NCBI GenBank assembly: GCA_963700185.1
Contig: CAVOWP010000031.1
Location: 186,001 to 250,000, forward strand
DNA length: 64,000 bases
Source: AP-15 sp963700185
GTDB lineage: Bacteria > Pseudomonadota > Alphaproteobacteria > ATCC43930 > CGMCC-115725
Reading direction: 5' to 3'
The translations under genes were made by a program, and so were the position numbers. Numbering within the stretch: position 1 is the first letter of the stretch; the number at the start of each line of letters is the position of its first letter. The notes under the pieces are model-generated. The model saw nothing but the letters and a program-made list of their open reading frames with translations. It searched no databases and was not told the DNA's origin. Below, one piece after another: positions 46,456 to 54,782 of the stretch.

Positions 46456-46680
46456 GTGGCCCGCAAGCTGCGCGTCCGGGTAGACCACGACGTATGCGTC
46501 GGGAATGCCATGTGCGAGACGATCGCCCCAAAGGTGTTTCGCCTCAACGACAACCGCCAGTCGGAAGCGGTCGATCCCGCAGGGGATACGGTCGAGAAGA
46601 TCCTGGAGGCGGCGGAAAACTGCCCGGTCAGCGCGATCTTCGTCGAGGATGCGGAGACTGGCGAACAGCTGTTTCCATAG
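46456..46680 (+). CDS. P450-type ferredoxin (3Fe-4S or 4Fe-4S)
   Basis: A 74-residue ferredoxin with GTG start. The cluster ligands are in DVCVGNAMCETIAP (C-x5-C) and the final Cys-Pro in ENCPVSAIF. The missing fourth Cys in the first loop suggests a 3Fe-4S cluster, the form common beside bacterial P450 genes. It is 10 bp behind the first P450 and probably supplies it with electrons. Confidence 0.9.
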   Translation: MARKLRVRVDHDVCVGNAMCETIAPKVFRLNDNRQSEAVDPAGDTVEKILEAAENCPVSAIFVEDAETGEQLFP

Positions 46681-46685
46681 GCGCC

Positions 46686-47012
46686 ATGCCCAAGGTCACG
46701 TATATCGAATATAACGGAATCGAGCATCGAGCGGAGGTTCCGGTCGGCCTTTCGGTGATGCGCGGCGCGGTCAACAATGCCGTGCCGGGCATCGACGCCG
46801 ATTGCGGCGGTGAGTGCGCCTGCGCAACCTGTCACGTCTATGTCGACCCCGGGTGGCTGGAAGAAATCGGCCTGCCCGAGCCGGGTTCGCAAGAGGCCAG
46901 CATGTTGGGGTTTGCGGCGGCGGCCGAGCCCAATTCTCGTCTTTCGTGCCAGATCAAGATGCGCGAGGAACTCGACGGTCTAGTCGTTCGGCTCCCGGAC
47001 GGACAACACTGA
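46686..47012 (+). CDS. 2Fe-2S ferredoxin (adrenodoxin/putidaredoxin type)
   Basis: A 108-residue protein from the ATG at 46686. Cluster ligands are DCGGECACATCHVYV (C-x5-C-x2-C) and a fourth Cys in SRLSCQIKM. The N-terminal strand MPKVTYIEYNG and the Asp/Glu-rich helix after the cluster fit vertebrate-type ferredoxins that feed class I P450s. It starts 5 bp after the first ferredoxin, in one operon with both P450s. No ferredoxin reductase is visible nearby. Confidence 0.92.
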   Translation: MPKVTYIEYNGIEHRAEVPVGLSVMRGAVNNAVPGIDADCGGECACATCHVYVDPGWLEEIGLPEPGSQEASMLGFAAAAEPNSRLSCQIKMREELDGLVVRLPDGQH

Positions 47013-47045
47013 TCCCGGCCGGGGCCGGTATTGGGAGGCAATTCG

Positions 47046-48299
47046 ATGGATACCCACGTCAATTACGACCTCCGCGGCGATGCGTATTCGAGGCCACTCG
47101 ACAAATTCGACGTCAGCGACCCGCAGCTCTATTTCACCGACACTTGGTATCCTTATTTCGAAAGGCTGCGCCGCGAGGACCCGGTGCACTACACGCCGGA
47201 GAGCCCGTACGGGCCTTATTGGGCGGTGACCAAATACAAAGACATCATGAAGGTGGAAGTGAACCACCGCGTCTTCTCGTCATCCGATGATGTCGGCGGC
47301 ATCAGGATCGACGATCCGCCAAAAGGAATGGAGCGGCCGAGCTTCATCCGCATGGACGCGCCTGAGCACGACGAGCAGCGCAAGGTGGTCGGTCCGACCG
47401 TGAACCCGATGAACCTCGCGAAAATGGAGAGCCTCATTCGCGAGCGTACGTGCAGTGTGCTCGACGCGCTGCCGCGCAACGAGGAATTCAACTGGGTGGA
47501 CCGGGTCTCGATCGAGCTTACGTCCCGGATGCTGGCAACGCTATTTGACTATCCGCTCGACGACCGGCGCGAGCTGATCCGCTGGTCGGAGGTCGCGATC
47601 TGCGATATCAATGCGCCTGATGCGCTCGTTCGTTCCGAGGAAGAGCAATTCGCGGAGCTGCTCAAATTCACTGAGCACATGAATGTGTTGTGGGAAGAGC
47701 GCGCCAAGCGGCCTCCCGAATTCGACATCATCTCGATCCTCGCGCACAGCGATCTGACGAACAGGATGAGTCTGCGCGAGCGCATGGGTATCCTGATCCT
47801 GTTCCTCGTCGGTGGGAACGACACGACCCGGAACTCGATGTCAGGCGGCGTCTGGGGGGTGAGCCAGCACCCGGACGAGTCGCGCAAAGTGCGCGAAAAT
47901 CCCGGGCTGATCCCCGGCCTGGTGTCGGAGATCATCCGCTGGCAGACCCCGGTGATCCATATGCGGCGCACCGCGCTCGAGGATGCCGAAATTGGGGGCA
48001 AGCCGATCAAGAAGGGCGACAAAGTCGTGATCTGGTACATTTCGGGCAACCGCGACGAGGAAGCGATCGAGAACCCGAACGCGCTGATCGCCGACCGCCC
48101 CCGCCCGCGCGAACACCTCTCCTTCGGCTTCGGCATTCACCGCTGCCTCGGCAACCGTCTGGCGGAGCTGCAGTTGCGCATCCTCTGGGAGGAGATCTTG
48201 AACCGCGATCTGAAGATCGAGGTGCTGGGTAAGCCGGTTTACGCCTACTCGAACTTTCTGCGCTCGATCAAATCCCTGCCGGTGCGCCTCGCCGCCTGA
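47046..48299 (+). CDS. cytochrome P450
   Basis: A 417-residue soluble P450 from the ATG at 47046 behind GGGAGG. The I-helix is ILFLVGGNDTTRNSMSGG, the ExxR is SEIIRWQTP, and the heme loop is FGFGIHRCLGNRLAEL. SFIRMDAPEHDEQRKVV and the overall layout match bacterial P450s that oxidise terpenoids, fatty acids or steroids. The exact substrate cannot be told. It is the last gene of the + strand cluster and converges on a crotonase gene. Confidence 0.93.
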   Translation: MDTHVNYDLRGDAYSRPLDKFDVSDPQLYFTDTWYPYFERLRREDPVHYTPESPYGPYWAVTKYKDIMKVEVNHRVFSSSDDVGGIRIDDPPKGMERPSFIRMDAPEHDEQRKVVGPTVNPMNLAKMESLIRERTCSVLDALPRNEEFNWVDRVSIELTSRMLATLFDYPLDDRRELIRWSEVAICDINAPDALVRSEEEQFAELLKFTEHMNVLWEERAKRPPEFDIISILAHSDLTNRMSLRERMGILILFLVGGNDTTRNSMSGGVWGVSQHPDESRKVRENPGLIPGLVSEIIRWQTPVIHMRRTALEDAEIGGKPIKKGDKVVIWYISGNRDEEAIENPNALIADRPRPREHLSFGFGIHRCLGNRLAELQLRILWEEILNRDLKIEVLGKPVYAYSNFLRSIKSLPVRLAA

Positions 48300-48303
48300 A
48301 CGC

Positions 48304-49110
48304 TCAAAGCGGCGTGCTGGGAGGGAAGTCGGGGCGCCGCTTCTCGCGATGCGAGGCTAGGCCCTCCTTCACTTCGGGCCCGGTAAAGCCGAGAAATTCG
48401 AGCGCCAGAGACGTATCGAAGGTCGGCCCCATCGCGCGCAGCCAGTTGTTCAATGCATATTTCGTCCAGCGGATCGCACTCTGCGCGCCTTCGGCCAGAC
48501 GGGTAGCTATCTCCACTGCTTTTGCGTCGAGCTCGGCATCCTCTACCGCAAGCGAAATGAGCCCGATACGCTCGGCTTCTTCGCCCAGCACCGGGTCGCA
48601 CAGCAGCAGATAGTATTTGGCCTTGGCGAGACCGCATAAAAGTGGCCAAACGATCGCGGCGTGATCGCCCGCGGCCACCCCCAGCCGCGTGTGGCCGTCG
48701 ATGATGCGGCAATCCTTGGCCGCAATCGATACATCGGCGAGCAGACCGCAGACGAGGCCGGCACCAACTGCAACCCCACGCATCGCGCTGACGACCGGCT
48801 TGCTGCAGTTGATCACATTGTAGACGATGTCGCGCGCTTCCTTCCACTGCCGGGCGCGCGACGCGAAGTCATCGATATTCTCCTGAATGATCGCGAAGTC
48901 GCCGCCGGCGGAGAATACCTTGCCGGCGCCGGTCAGGATCGCGGCATTGACGCTCGCATCCCGGTCGATGTCGCGCCAGATGTCGCCGAGCTCGGCGTGC
49001 AAAGCCGCATCCGTCGTGTTCATCCGGCCGTTCTCCATCGTGATGCGGAGAACCTTGGCGTGCGGGCGATCGAATTTTAGCCGCGTGTAGCGTGCATAGG
49101 GATCGGTCAT
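48304..49110 (-). CDS. enoyl-CoA hydratase/isomerase family protein
   Basis: A 268-residue crotonase. Oxyanion segments are GAGKVFSAGGDFAII and MRGVAVGAGLVCGLLAD. The position that often carries a catalytic Glu has GHTRLGVAAGDHAAIVW, with Asp and His. Its stop lies 4 bp from the second P450's stop. It may act in the same degradation route, but as a convergent gene it is separately transcribed. Confidence 0.87.
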   Translation of the reverse strand: MTDPYARYTRLKFDRPHAKVLRITMENGRMNTTDAALHAELGDIWRDIDRDASVNAAILTGAGKVFSAGGDFAIIQENIDDFASRARQWKEARDIVYNVINCSKPVVSAMRGVAVGAGLVCGLLADVSIAAKDCRIIDGHTRLGVAAGDHAAIVWPLLCGLAKAKYYLLLCDPVLGEEAERIGLISLAVEDAELDAKAVEIATRLAEGAQSAIRWTKYALNNWLRAMGPTFDTSLALEFLGFTGPEVKEGLASHREKRRPDFPPSTPL

Positions 49111-49151
49111 CGGGGCCTCTAGTCACGAAGCAAGCAGATGCAGTGTCGGGC

Positions 49152-49186
49152 GCGTGGATGCCCGGATCAAGCCCGGGCATAACGAC
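49152..49186. repeat. REP-like palindromic repeat
   Basis: A single hairpin unit (GCCCGGATCAAGCCCGGGC with GCGTGGAT before and ATAACGAC after). It belongs to the same family as the units at 41388-41461 and 62851-62911. The other about 200 bp before the KaiC-like gene show nothing recognisable apart from the promoter region that must lie here. Confidence 0.65.
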
Positions 49187-49348
49187 CAGACGGCCAACGT
49201 GACGTGTGGTATCGGCGGGCCGCAAGCCGGTGGTTGCGCTCGGTTGAACGAAACCGCGGGATCGCTGTTCTCCTGATGCGAGAGAAGCCGGAAGTAGGCC
49301 GGCGGGCGCGTTGGCGGTGCCCGCCCCGCCTCGGGCCGAATTACGGGA

Positions 49349-50851
49349 GTGAGGACTTTGAGCGGTAGCGAAAGAGCCTCGTCCGGGGTAGCAGGTCTGG
49401 ACGACATCCTTGGGGGCGGCTTCGTCCTCGGCCGTCTTCACCTCCTCGAAGGCAAGGCGGGCACCGGCAAAACGACTTTGGGCATGCAGTTTGTCCAGGC
49501 CGGCCGCGACCGGGGCGAAAAGGTTCTCTTCGTCAGCATGTCCGAGAGCCTCGACGAGTTGCAGGCCGTCGCGGTCGCCCATGGCTGGTCCTTCGGCGGC
49601 ATCGAAATTTGCGAGCTGGTGCCGCCCGATGCCGCGGAGGGCGACGAAAATCAACAAACGATGTTCCGCCCCTCGGAAGTCGAGCTTGGCGAGACGATGC
49701 GGCTGCTGTGCGGTGAGATCGAGCGCATCGACCCGGCGCTCATCGTCCTCAACTCGCTTTCCGAGATGCGGCTGTTGGCGCAGAACCCGCTGCGTTATCG
49801 GCGACAGATTTTCGCGTTGAAGCACTTCTTGGGGCGGCGGCGTGCGACGGTGCTGATGATCGACGACATGACATCGGAGAGCCACGATGCACAGCTTCAC
49901 AGCATCGTGCACGGCGTGGTCACCTTGGAGGAGTTGGGGCTCGACTACGGCGCGGAGCGGCGGCGGTTGCGGGTGACGAAAATGCGCGGGGTTAAATTTC
50001 GCGGCGGCTATCACGATTACGCGATCCGAACGGGCGGGTTGGAGGTGTTTCCCCGCTTACTCACGTCCGAGCACCCGGGAACCCTCCCGAAGGAGGTCGT
50101 TCGCAGCGGCTCGGAGCAGCTCGATGCGCTGCTCGGCGGCGGCCTGCGCCGCGGCACCAGCGCGCTGCTCGTCGGCCCGGCTGGGTCCGGGAAGTCCTCG
50201 GTGGCTCTCAGCATCGCATACAATGCGGCAAAAGAGGGCGAATGCGCCGCCCTCTACGCGTTTGACGAGGGCACCGAGAGCATCATCGAGCGAGCAAGCG
50301 GGATCGGAATGGAGATCGCTCCGCTGATCGCGTCCGGTGAAATCGCTCTGCATCAAATCAATCCCGCAGAGATGTCGCCCGGTGAGTTCACTGCGCTCGT
50401 CTGTCGAGGCGTCAACGAGCGGAACGCCACCGTCGTCGTCATCGACAGCCTCAACGGCTATCTGCAGGCAATGCCGCAGGAACGTTTTCTACCGCTCGAG
50501 ATACACCAGTTGCTCTCCTACCTGAACCAACAACGAGTGCTGACGATCTTGGTAATGGCACAGCATGGCCTGGTCGGCGTCGTGGAATCACCGATCGACC
50601 TCAGCTATCTCAGCGACGCCGTGCTGTTGCTGCGGTTTTTTGAGGCTCAGGGAAAAGTTCGCAAAGCGATCTCGGTCTTGAAGAAGCGCGTCGGCACGCA
50701 TGAGGACACTATTCGTGAGCTTCGATTGACCGCCCAAGGACTGCAAGTCGGCGAGCCTCTGACGGACTTCCAAGGCATCATGTCGGGAATTCCAACCTAT
50801 GTTGGATCGAAGCCCATGATCCCAGCGGCCGCTGATGACACACATGGGTGA
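49349..50851 (+). CDS. KaiC-like tandem RecA-domain ATPase
   Basis: A 500-residue protein with two KaiC/RecA domains. Walker A motifs are GKAGTGKTT (K41) and GPAGSGKSS (K282), and Walker B regions are ALIVLNSLSEMR and TVVVIDSLNGYL. The Glu pairs that KaiC uses for catalysis are only partly kept (SMSESLDE and AFDEGTES). The C-terminal KaiA-binding tail is absent. GTG 49349 is used as start; TTG 49358 after a GGAGTGAGG site is also possible. It overlaps the histidine kinase gene by 17 bp. No kaiB is nearby. Such proteins are thought to modulate the linked kinase. Confidence 0.9.
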   Translation: MRTLSGSERASSGVAGLDDILGGGFVLGRLHLLEGKAGTGKTTLGMQFVQAGRDRGEKVLFVSMSESLDELQAVAVAHGWSFGGIEICELVPPDAAEGDENQQTMFRPSEVELGETMRLLCGEIERIDPALIVLNSLSEMRLLAQNPLRYRRQIFALKHFLGRRRATVLMIDDMTSESHDAQLHSIVHGVVTLEELGLDYGAERRRLRVTKMRGVKFRGGYHDYAIRTGGLEVFPRLLTSEHPGTLPKEVVRSGSEQLDALLGGGLRRGTSALLVGPAGSGKSSVALSIAYNAAKEGECAALYAFDEGTESIIERASGIGMEIAPLIASGEIALHQINPAEMSPGEFTALVCRGVNERNATVVVIDSLNGYLQAMPQERFLPLEIHQLLSYLNQQRVLTILVMAQHGLVGVVESPIDLSYLSDAVLLLRFFEAQGKVRKAISVLKKRVGTHEDTIRELRLTAQGLQVGEPLTDFQGIMSGIPTYVGSKPMIPAAADDTHG

Positions 50852-52940
50852 GGCGGCTTTCCGCTCGCGCGTGCTGATCCTGGCCCCCGTGGGCCGCGAT
50901 GCAGCGCTGACCGGGTCGGTTCTAGACCGCGGCGGCGTAGAGAGTGTGGTGTGCTCCGGGCTGCGCGAACTGCAACGGAACCTCGTTGAGGGTGCCGGTG
51001 CCGCCGTGGTTACCGAAGAGGCGTTGATTGGGCAGGATATAAGCGGTCTTGTCGAATGGGTCGCGCACCAGCCCTCCTGGTCGGATTTCCCCTTTATCAT
51101 CCTGCTGGAGCCGGGAGCCTCGGCCGAAGCGTGCAGCCAGGAACGCGATGCGCTGCAGCAATCGGGTAATCTGACCTTGTTGGAACGCCCGGTCGGAACC
51201 GCGACCCTGGTGAGCGCAGTCCGCGCCGCCTTGCGCGCGCGGGGTCGCCAATACGAGGTGCATGACGCTCTCCAGGCCTTGACCGCTAGCGAGCGCCGCT
51301 ATCGCACCTTGGCCGAAGCTTTGCCGCAGCTGGTGTGGACCAGCCAGCCCGATGGCCAGCGTGACTATTTCAGCCGCCAATGGGTCGAGTACACCGGCAT
51401 CCCTGAGGAAGAGCAATTAGGGCTCGCCTGGCTCGACAAGGTCGTCCATCCGGAGGATCGGCAGCGCGTTCGGGAGCGCTGGATTGCGGCGGTGCAAGGT
51501 CGGGACGATTACGACCTGGAGCTGCGGATCCGCCGCACGGACGGCCAATATCGGTGGTTCAAAGCGCGCGCGACCCCGGTTCGGGACCAGGGCCGGACCG
51601 TCAGATGGTTCGGAACCTGCACCGATATCACCGACATCGTCGAGGCGCGCGAGACCCTGAGGCGCAGCCGTGAGGAGCTGGAACGGCTGGTCGCCGATCG
51701 AACCCGCAGCCTCGCCGCCGCGAACGACCGACTTACCGCCGAGATCGCCGAACGGCAGCGCACCGAGGAGGCGTTGCTGCAAGCGCAGAAGCTCGAGGCT
51801 GTCGGTCAGCTCACTTCCGGCGTCGCCCACGATTTCAATAACCTGTTGACGGGTGTTCTCGGCAATCTGGAGTTGTTGGAGCGTAGACTGAAAAGCCAAG
51901 AATCACTCCGCAGATTGCGCGCGGCGCGGCTGGCTGCCGAACGGGGCGCGCGATTGACCCACCAGCTGCTCGCCTTCTCGCGCAAGCAGCGCCTCGCTCC
52001 GACCCCGCTCGATCTGAACCGGCTGGTGAGTGAAGCCAGCGACATGCTGTTCCGCACGATCGGCGCCACCGTACGTATCGAGACGGTGCTCGCCGAGGGA
52101 TTGTGGCCCGCGTTGGTCGATCCCACGCAGACCGAGTTGGTACTGCTGAACTTGGCGATAAATTCACGCGACGCGATGCCCGAAGGCGGGCGCCTGACGA
52201 TACGCACAGCCAATGTGGACCGCGGTGACGCACCTGCGGATCTCGCTCCGGGCGATTACGTGCTGATCTCGGTATCGGACACCGGCGAGGGCATGTCCGC
52301 GGAGGTGCTGAGGAGGGCGGTCGAGCCCTTCTTCACGACGAAGGAGCCCGGCAAAGGCAGCGGTCTCGGCCTCAGCATGGTGCACGGCGTGGCAACGCAG
52401 TCGGGCGGCGGCTTGCATATCGACAGCCGGCTCGGCCGTGGAACGGCTGTCAACGTCTATCTGCCGCGTGCCCGCCGTGTCTCGGCCACACCGCGGGAGC
52501 GTGAACCCCTATCGACAGCGGTCCACGAGCGGGCGACCATCATGGTGGTCGACGACGATCCGGATGTGCGGGAAGTAGCGGTCAGCAACCTCGAAAGCCT
52601 CGGCTACCATATGCTGGCCGCCGAGAACGGACCGGCGGCACTCGATTTGCTGGCGCGAAGCGGGCCAGTCGACTTGCTGATCGTGGACATGGCGATGCCT
52701 GGGATCAACGGGGTCGAGCTGATCAGGCGGGCCCGCGAACACCGGGGCGATCTCAGAGCAATGCTGGTCACCGGTTACGCCGACGTGGCAGCTTTCGCGC
52801 CAGCCGAGGGTGATCTTGTTCTTCAAAAGCCATATCGTTTGGAGCGGCTGGCCGAAAATGTCTTCGAAGCGTTGCGCTGCGAGGCGCCCCGGCAGGGCTC
52901 GAACGTGGTTACAATAAAGCCGGCGCCGCGCAGGGCGTAA
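50835..52940 (+). CDS. hybrid sensor histidine kinase with PAS and receiver domains
   Basis: A 701-residue soluble kinase. An N-terminal receiver-like domain (about 11-135) lacks the normal phospho-Asp pattern and ends ERPVGTATL. Then come a PAS/PAC domain (about 155-270) and a coiled coil (275-318). The HisKA domain has His332 in SGVAHDFNNLL. The HATPase domain has N box LNLAINSRDAM and G boxes DTGEGM and GSGLGLSM. The C-terminal receiver (about 567-685) has Asp618 in IVDMAMPG and Lys665 in LQKPY. There is no transmembrane segment, so it senses a cytoplasmic signal. It is coupled to the KaiC-like gene. Confidence 0.93.
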   Translation: MTHMGEAAFRSRVLILAPVGRDAALTGSVLDRGGVESVVCSGLRELQRNLVEGAGAAVVTEEALIGQDISGLVEWVAHQPSWSDFPFIILLEPGASAEACSQERDALQQSGNLTLLERPVGTATLVSAVRAALRARGRQYEVHDALQALTASERRYRTLAEALPQLVWTSQPDGQRDYFSRQWVEYTGIPEEEQLGLAWLDKVVHPEDRQRVRERWIAAVQGRDDYDLELRIRRTDGQYRWFKARATPVRDQGRTVRWFGTCTDITDIVEARETLRRSREELERLVADRTRSLAAANDRLTAEIAERQRTEEALLQAQKLEAVGQLTSGVAHDFNNLLTGVLGNLELLERRLKSQESLRRLRAARLAAERGARLTHQLLAFSRKQRLAPTPLDLNRLVSEASDMLFRTIGATVRIETVLAEGLWPALVDPTQTELVLLNLAINSRDAMPEGGRLTIRTANVDRGDAPADLAPGDYVLISVSDTGEGMSAEVLRRAVEPFFTTKEPGKGSGLGLSMVHGVATQSGGGLHIDSRLGRGTAVNVYLPRARRVSATPREREPLSTAVHERATIMVVDDDPDVREVAVSNLESLGYHMLAAENGPAALDLLARSGPVDLLIVDMAMPGINGVELIRRAREHRGDLRAMLVTGYADVAAFAPAEGDLVLQKPYRLERLAENVFEALRCEAPRQGSNVVTIKPAPRRA

Positions 52941-52948
52941 GTCGCACC

Positions 52949-53086
52949 ATGATCCGCAATTCGCTCGAAATCCGCCCGATTTCCGGGGCGCTGGAGCTGA
53001 GATCGGCGGAATCGATCTCACCGAAGAGCTCGACGACGAAACCATATCGGGGATCCGGCGCGCCTGGCTCACCAAGACACGCGAAG
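52949..53086 (+). pseudogene. N-terminal fragment of a TauD/TfdA-type dioxygenase
   Basis: The first residues read SLEIRPISGAL. After one missing G near 52993 the neighbouring frame reads GAEIGGIDLTEELDDETISG and IRRAWLT. This is the usual start of alpha-ketoglutarate-dependent TauD-family dioxygenases. The match stops at about 53086, and nothing of the catalytic domain follows. It probably marks a breakpoint where the integrated region to the right begins. Confidence 0.55.
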
Positions 53087-53371
53087 ACCGCATCCGCGAC
53101 GGCGGCCAAGCTCGCCCTCGTTCGTGCTCACGCCCCTCCGGTAGTGGCGGTTTGTTGGTTTTTGGACTAGTCCAATTTTCGGCAGCGCGCCCCAGCACGT
53201 CACTGGCCCGTAAGGCAGTGATTTCACTAGAGCGGGGCTGGGTCCCGGCCCTTCGACCCCCGGTTCGAATTTCGCGACGTTGCGCGCAATGAGACCCCGC
53301 GGTTGCTGGGCGAGGTTCCCTTCGACCGCGATACCCCTATCCCTCTCCCTTAACGGTCCGCCTCGTGATAT

Positions 53372-53390
53372 CGTAACGATCGGCGTTACG
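53372..53390. promoter_or_regulatory. inverted repeat upstream of the MT-A70 gene
   Basis: CGTAAC and GTTACG arms separated by 7 bp, 15 bp before the probable ATG at 53406. The position suggests an operator or promoter element, but the arms are short. Nothing else is supported in 53087-53371 apart from a 12-bp palindrome TGGACTAGTCCA near 53164. Confidence 0.3.
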
Positions 53391-53405
53391 GAATGTGCCA
53401 TTGGG

Positions 53406-54172
53406 ATGGGGCGGAGACCGACCGGCCGTAAGGCCATGACGCCGGCGCAGCGCCAGAAGCGATACCGCCGCAATCTGCGTCCTGACCGGACCAAGCTGAA
53501 GCAAGAGGCTCGGCGGGCGCGTGAGGCCGAGCTCGCCGCGGCGACGGTAAGGGCACCTTGGCCCTCGGCAGCAAGCTCTATGGCGTCATCCACGCGGATC
53601 CGCCGTGGCGCTGGGAGCCGTGGTCGCGCGACACCGGGATGGATCGTGCGGTCGACAACCACTACCCGACGATGCCGCTTGACCAGATCAAGGCGGTCAA
53701 GGTGCCGGCTGCCAAGAATTGCGTGCTGTTCCTGTGGGCGATCGCGTCGATGCTGCCGGAGGCGCTCGCCGTCGTCGAAGCCTGGGGCTTTGTCTATCAG
53801 ACCAGCGACGCCTGGAAAAAGCCCCGACAGATCACGGGCTATTGGGCCCGCTTCGTGCACGAGTACCTATTCATCGCAACGCGCGGCGATGTGCCGGCGC
53901 CGGCGCCGGGTAGGCAATGGTCATCGATGCTCGAGCCGCTAGTGATCGAGGCGGCCGCGGCCGAGCACAGCGAAAAGCCGGAAGCAGTCGCCGAGATGAT
54001 CGAGCAACACTTTCCAACCACGCCAAAGCTCGAGATGTTCGCCCGCGGCCCCGCCCGCCCTGGCTGGGACGCCTGGGGCAACGAGGTCGACCTCCTGCTC
54101 GAGGGACGGGCTCGAGCAGACGCAGGCGACCCGCGCCGCGATCGTGTCGCCGCGCTGGAGGAGAAGGCATGA
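53406..54172 (+). pseudogene. MT-A70 family adenine methyltransferase, probably frameshifted near the N terminus
   Basis: The catalytic part is in the frame 53558-54172: LGSKLYGVIHADPPWRWEP with the DPPW motif, NHYPTMPLDQIKAVKVP, CVLFLWA, GYWARFVHEYLFIATRG and AEHSEKPEAVAEMIEQHFP. This is the phage-borne MT-A70 group that makes N6-methyladenine in DNA. The adjacent frame from ATG 53406 supplies a basic N terminus (GRRPTGRKAMTPAQRQKRYR to LAAATVRA) that belongs to the same family, so one base seems lost near 53555. Alternatively translation starts at TTG 53558. It could protect element DNA or regulate genes. Confidence 0.8.
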
Positions 54173-54558
54173 GCGAACTCGACCGCGGCGACACCACAGC
54201 CGACGAATTGTTCCTGATGACCAATCTCTTTCCGGCAACGACCGGGCTGCCGATGGTGGTTTGGGTCGGTCCGAGCTACGGCGCGCCGCACGATGTCCGC
54301 GTCAAGGTCATGCAGGCGCACGGCACGCGGATGGATCCCGGCAATCTCGCGGTGGTGGGGCTGCGGCCGCGGCCGCATGTCGTCGCCGGCCGGCTCTCGG
54401 CCGCTGATCTCAGGGCCGTCACGCAATGGATCGCGCTCAACGAAAAAGCGATCCTCGACCATTGGAACGGCCTCACCGACGGCGCGCAGCTCGCCCAGCA
54501 ATTGCGGCCAATTTCGCCGCCGATCCCGCCCCCTGTTCGAGCCAGGGGCAAGCCCTGA
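54169..54558 (+). CDS. conserved hypothetical protein downstream of MT-A70
   Basis: A 129-residue protein from the ATG at 54169, overlapping the methyltransferase stop (ATGA). LFLMTNLFPATTGLPMVVWVGPS, HDVRVKVMQAHGTRMDPGN and the C-terminal helix NEKAILDHWNGLTDGAQLAQQL are reminiscent of small alphaproteobacterial hypotheticals distantly like DUF4160. The last codons (PPVRARGKP) fall in a copy of the composite intergenic repeat, so the natural C terminus may have been replaced. The function is unknown. Confidence 0.65.
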   Translation: MSELDRGDTTADELFLMTNLFPATTGLPMVVWVGPSYGAPHDVRVKVMQAHGTRMDPGNLAVVGLRPRPHVVAGRLSAADLRAVTQWIALNEKAILDHWNGLTDGAQLAQQLRPISPPIPPPVRARGKP

Positions 54559-54569
54559 CCACGATGCAG

Positions 54570-54782
54570 CTACGAGGCGGGTGATCCGGGCGGCAAGCCG
54601 CCCCGCAGCGAGCTTTTCACAGTCCACATCGGTTCGCGGCCGCCGCGGCCGGGTTCGATCCACACCAAGACGGTGGAATAGCCGAATCCGGCCCAAAACC
54701 GCCTGATCTCGGCCGCGAGCAACTCGACACCGGCCCGGCTTGACCAGTCGCGCTCCGGCTGCGGCTCGGCCGATCGGGTCAT
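54570..54782 (-). CDS. small conserved hypothetical protein
   Basis: A 70-residue protein. The core ELLAAEIRRFWAGFGYSTVLVWIEPG followed by MWTVKSSLRGGLP resembles short proteins in alphaproteobacterial prophages and mobile islands. Its start overlaps the stop of the next upstream frame by 4 bp. The function is unknown. Confidence 0.55.
   Translation of the reverse strand: MTRSAEPQPERDWSSRAGVELLAAEIRRFWAGFGYSTVLVWIEPGRGGREPMWTVKSSLRGGLPPGSPAS

Noticed and set aside
53250..53275. A GGTTCGAATTTC sequence resembling a tRNA T arm, considered as the missing left att site
   Set aside because: No acceptor stem, anticodon arm or CCA can be built around it, and it does not match the tRNA-Leu fragment.
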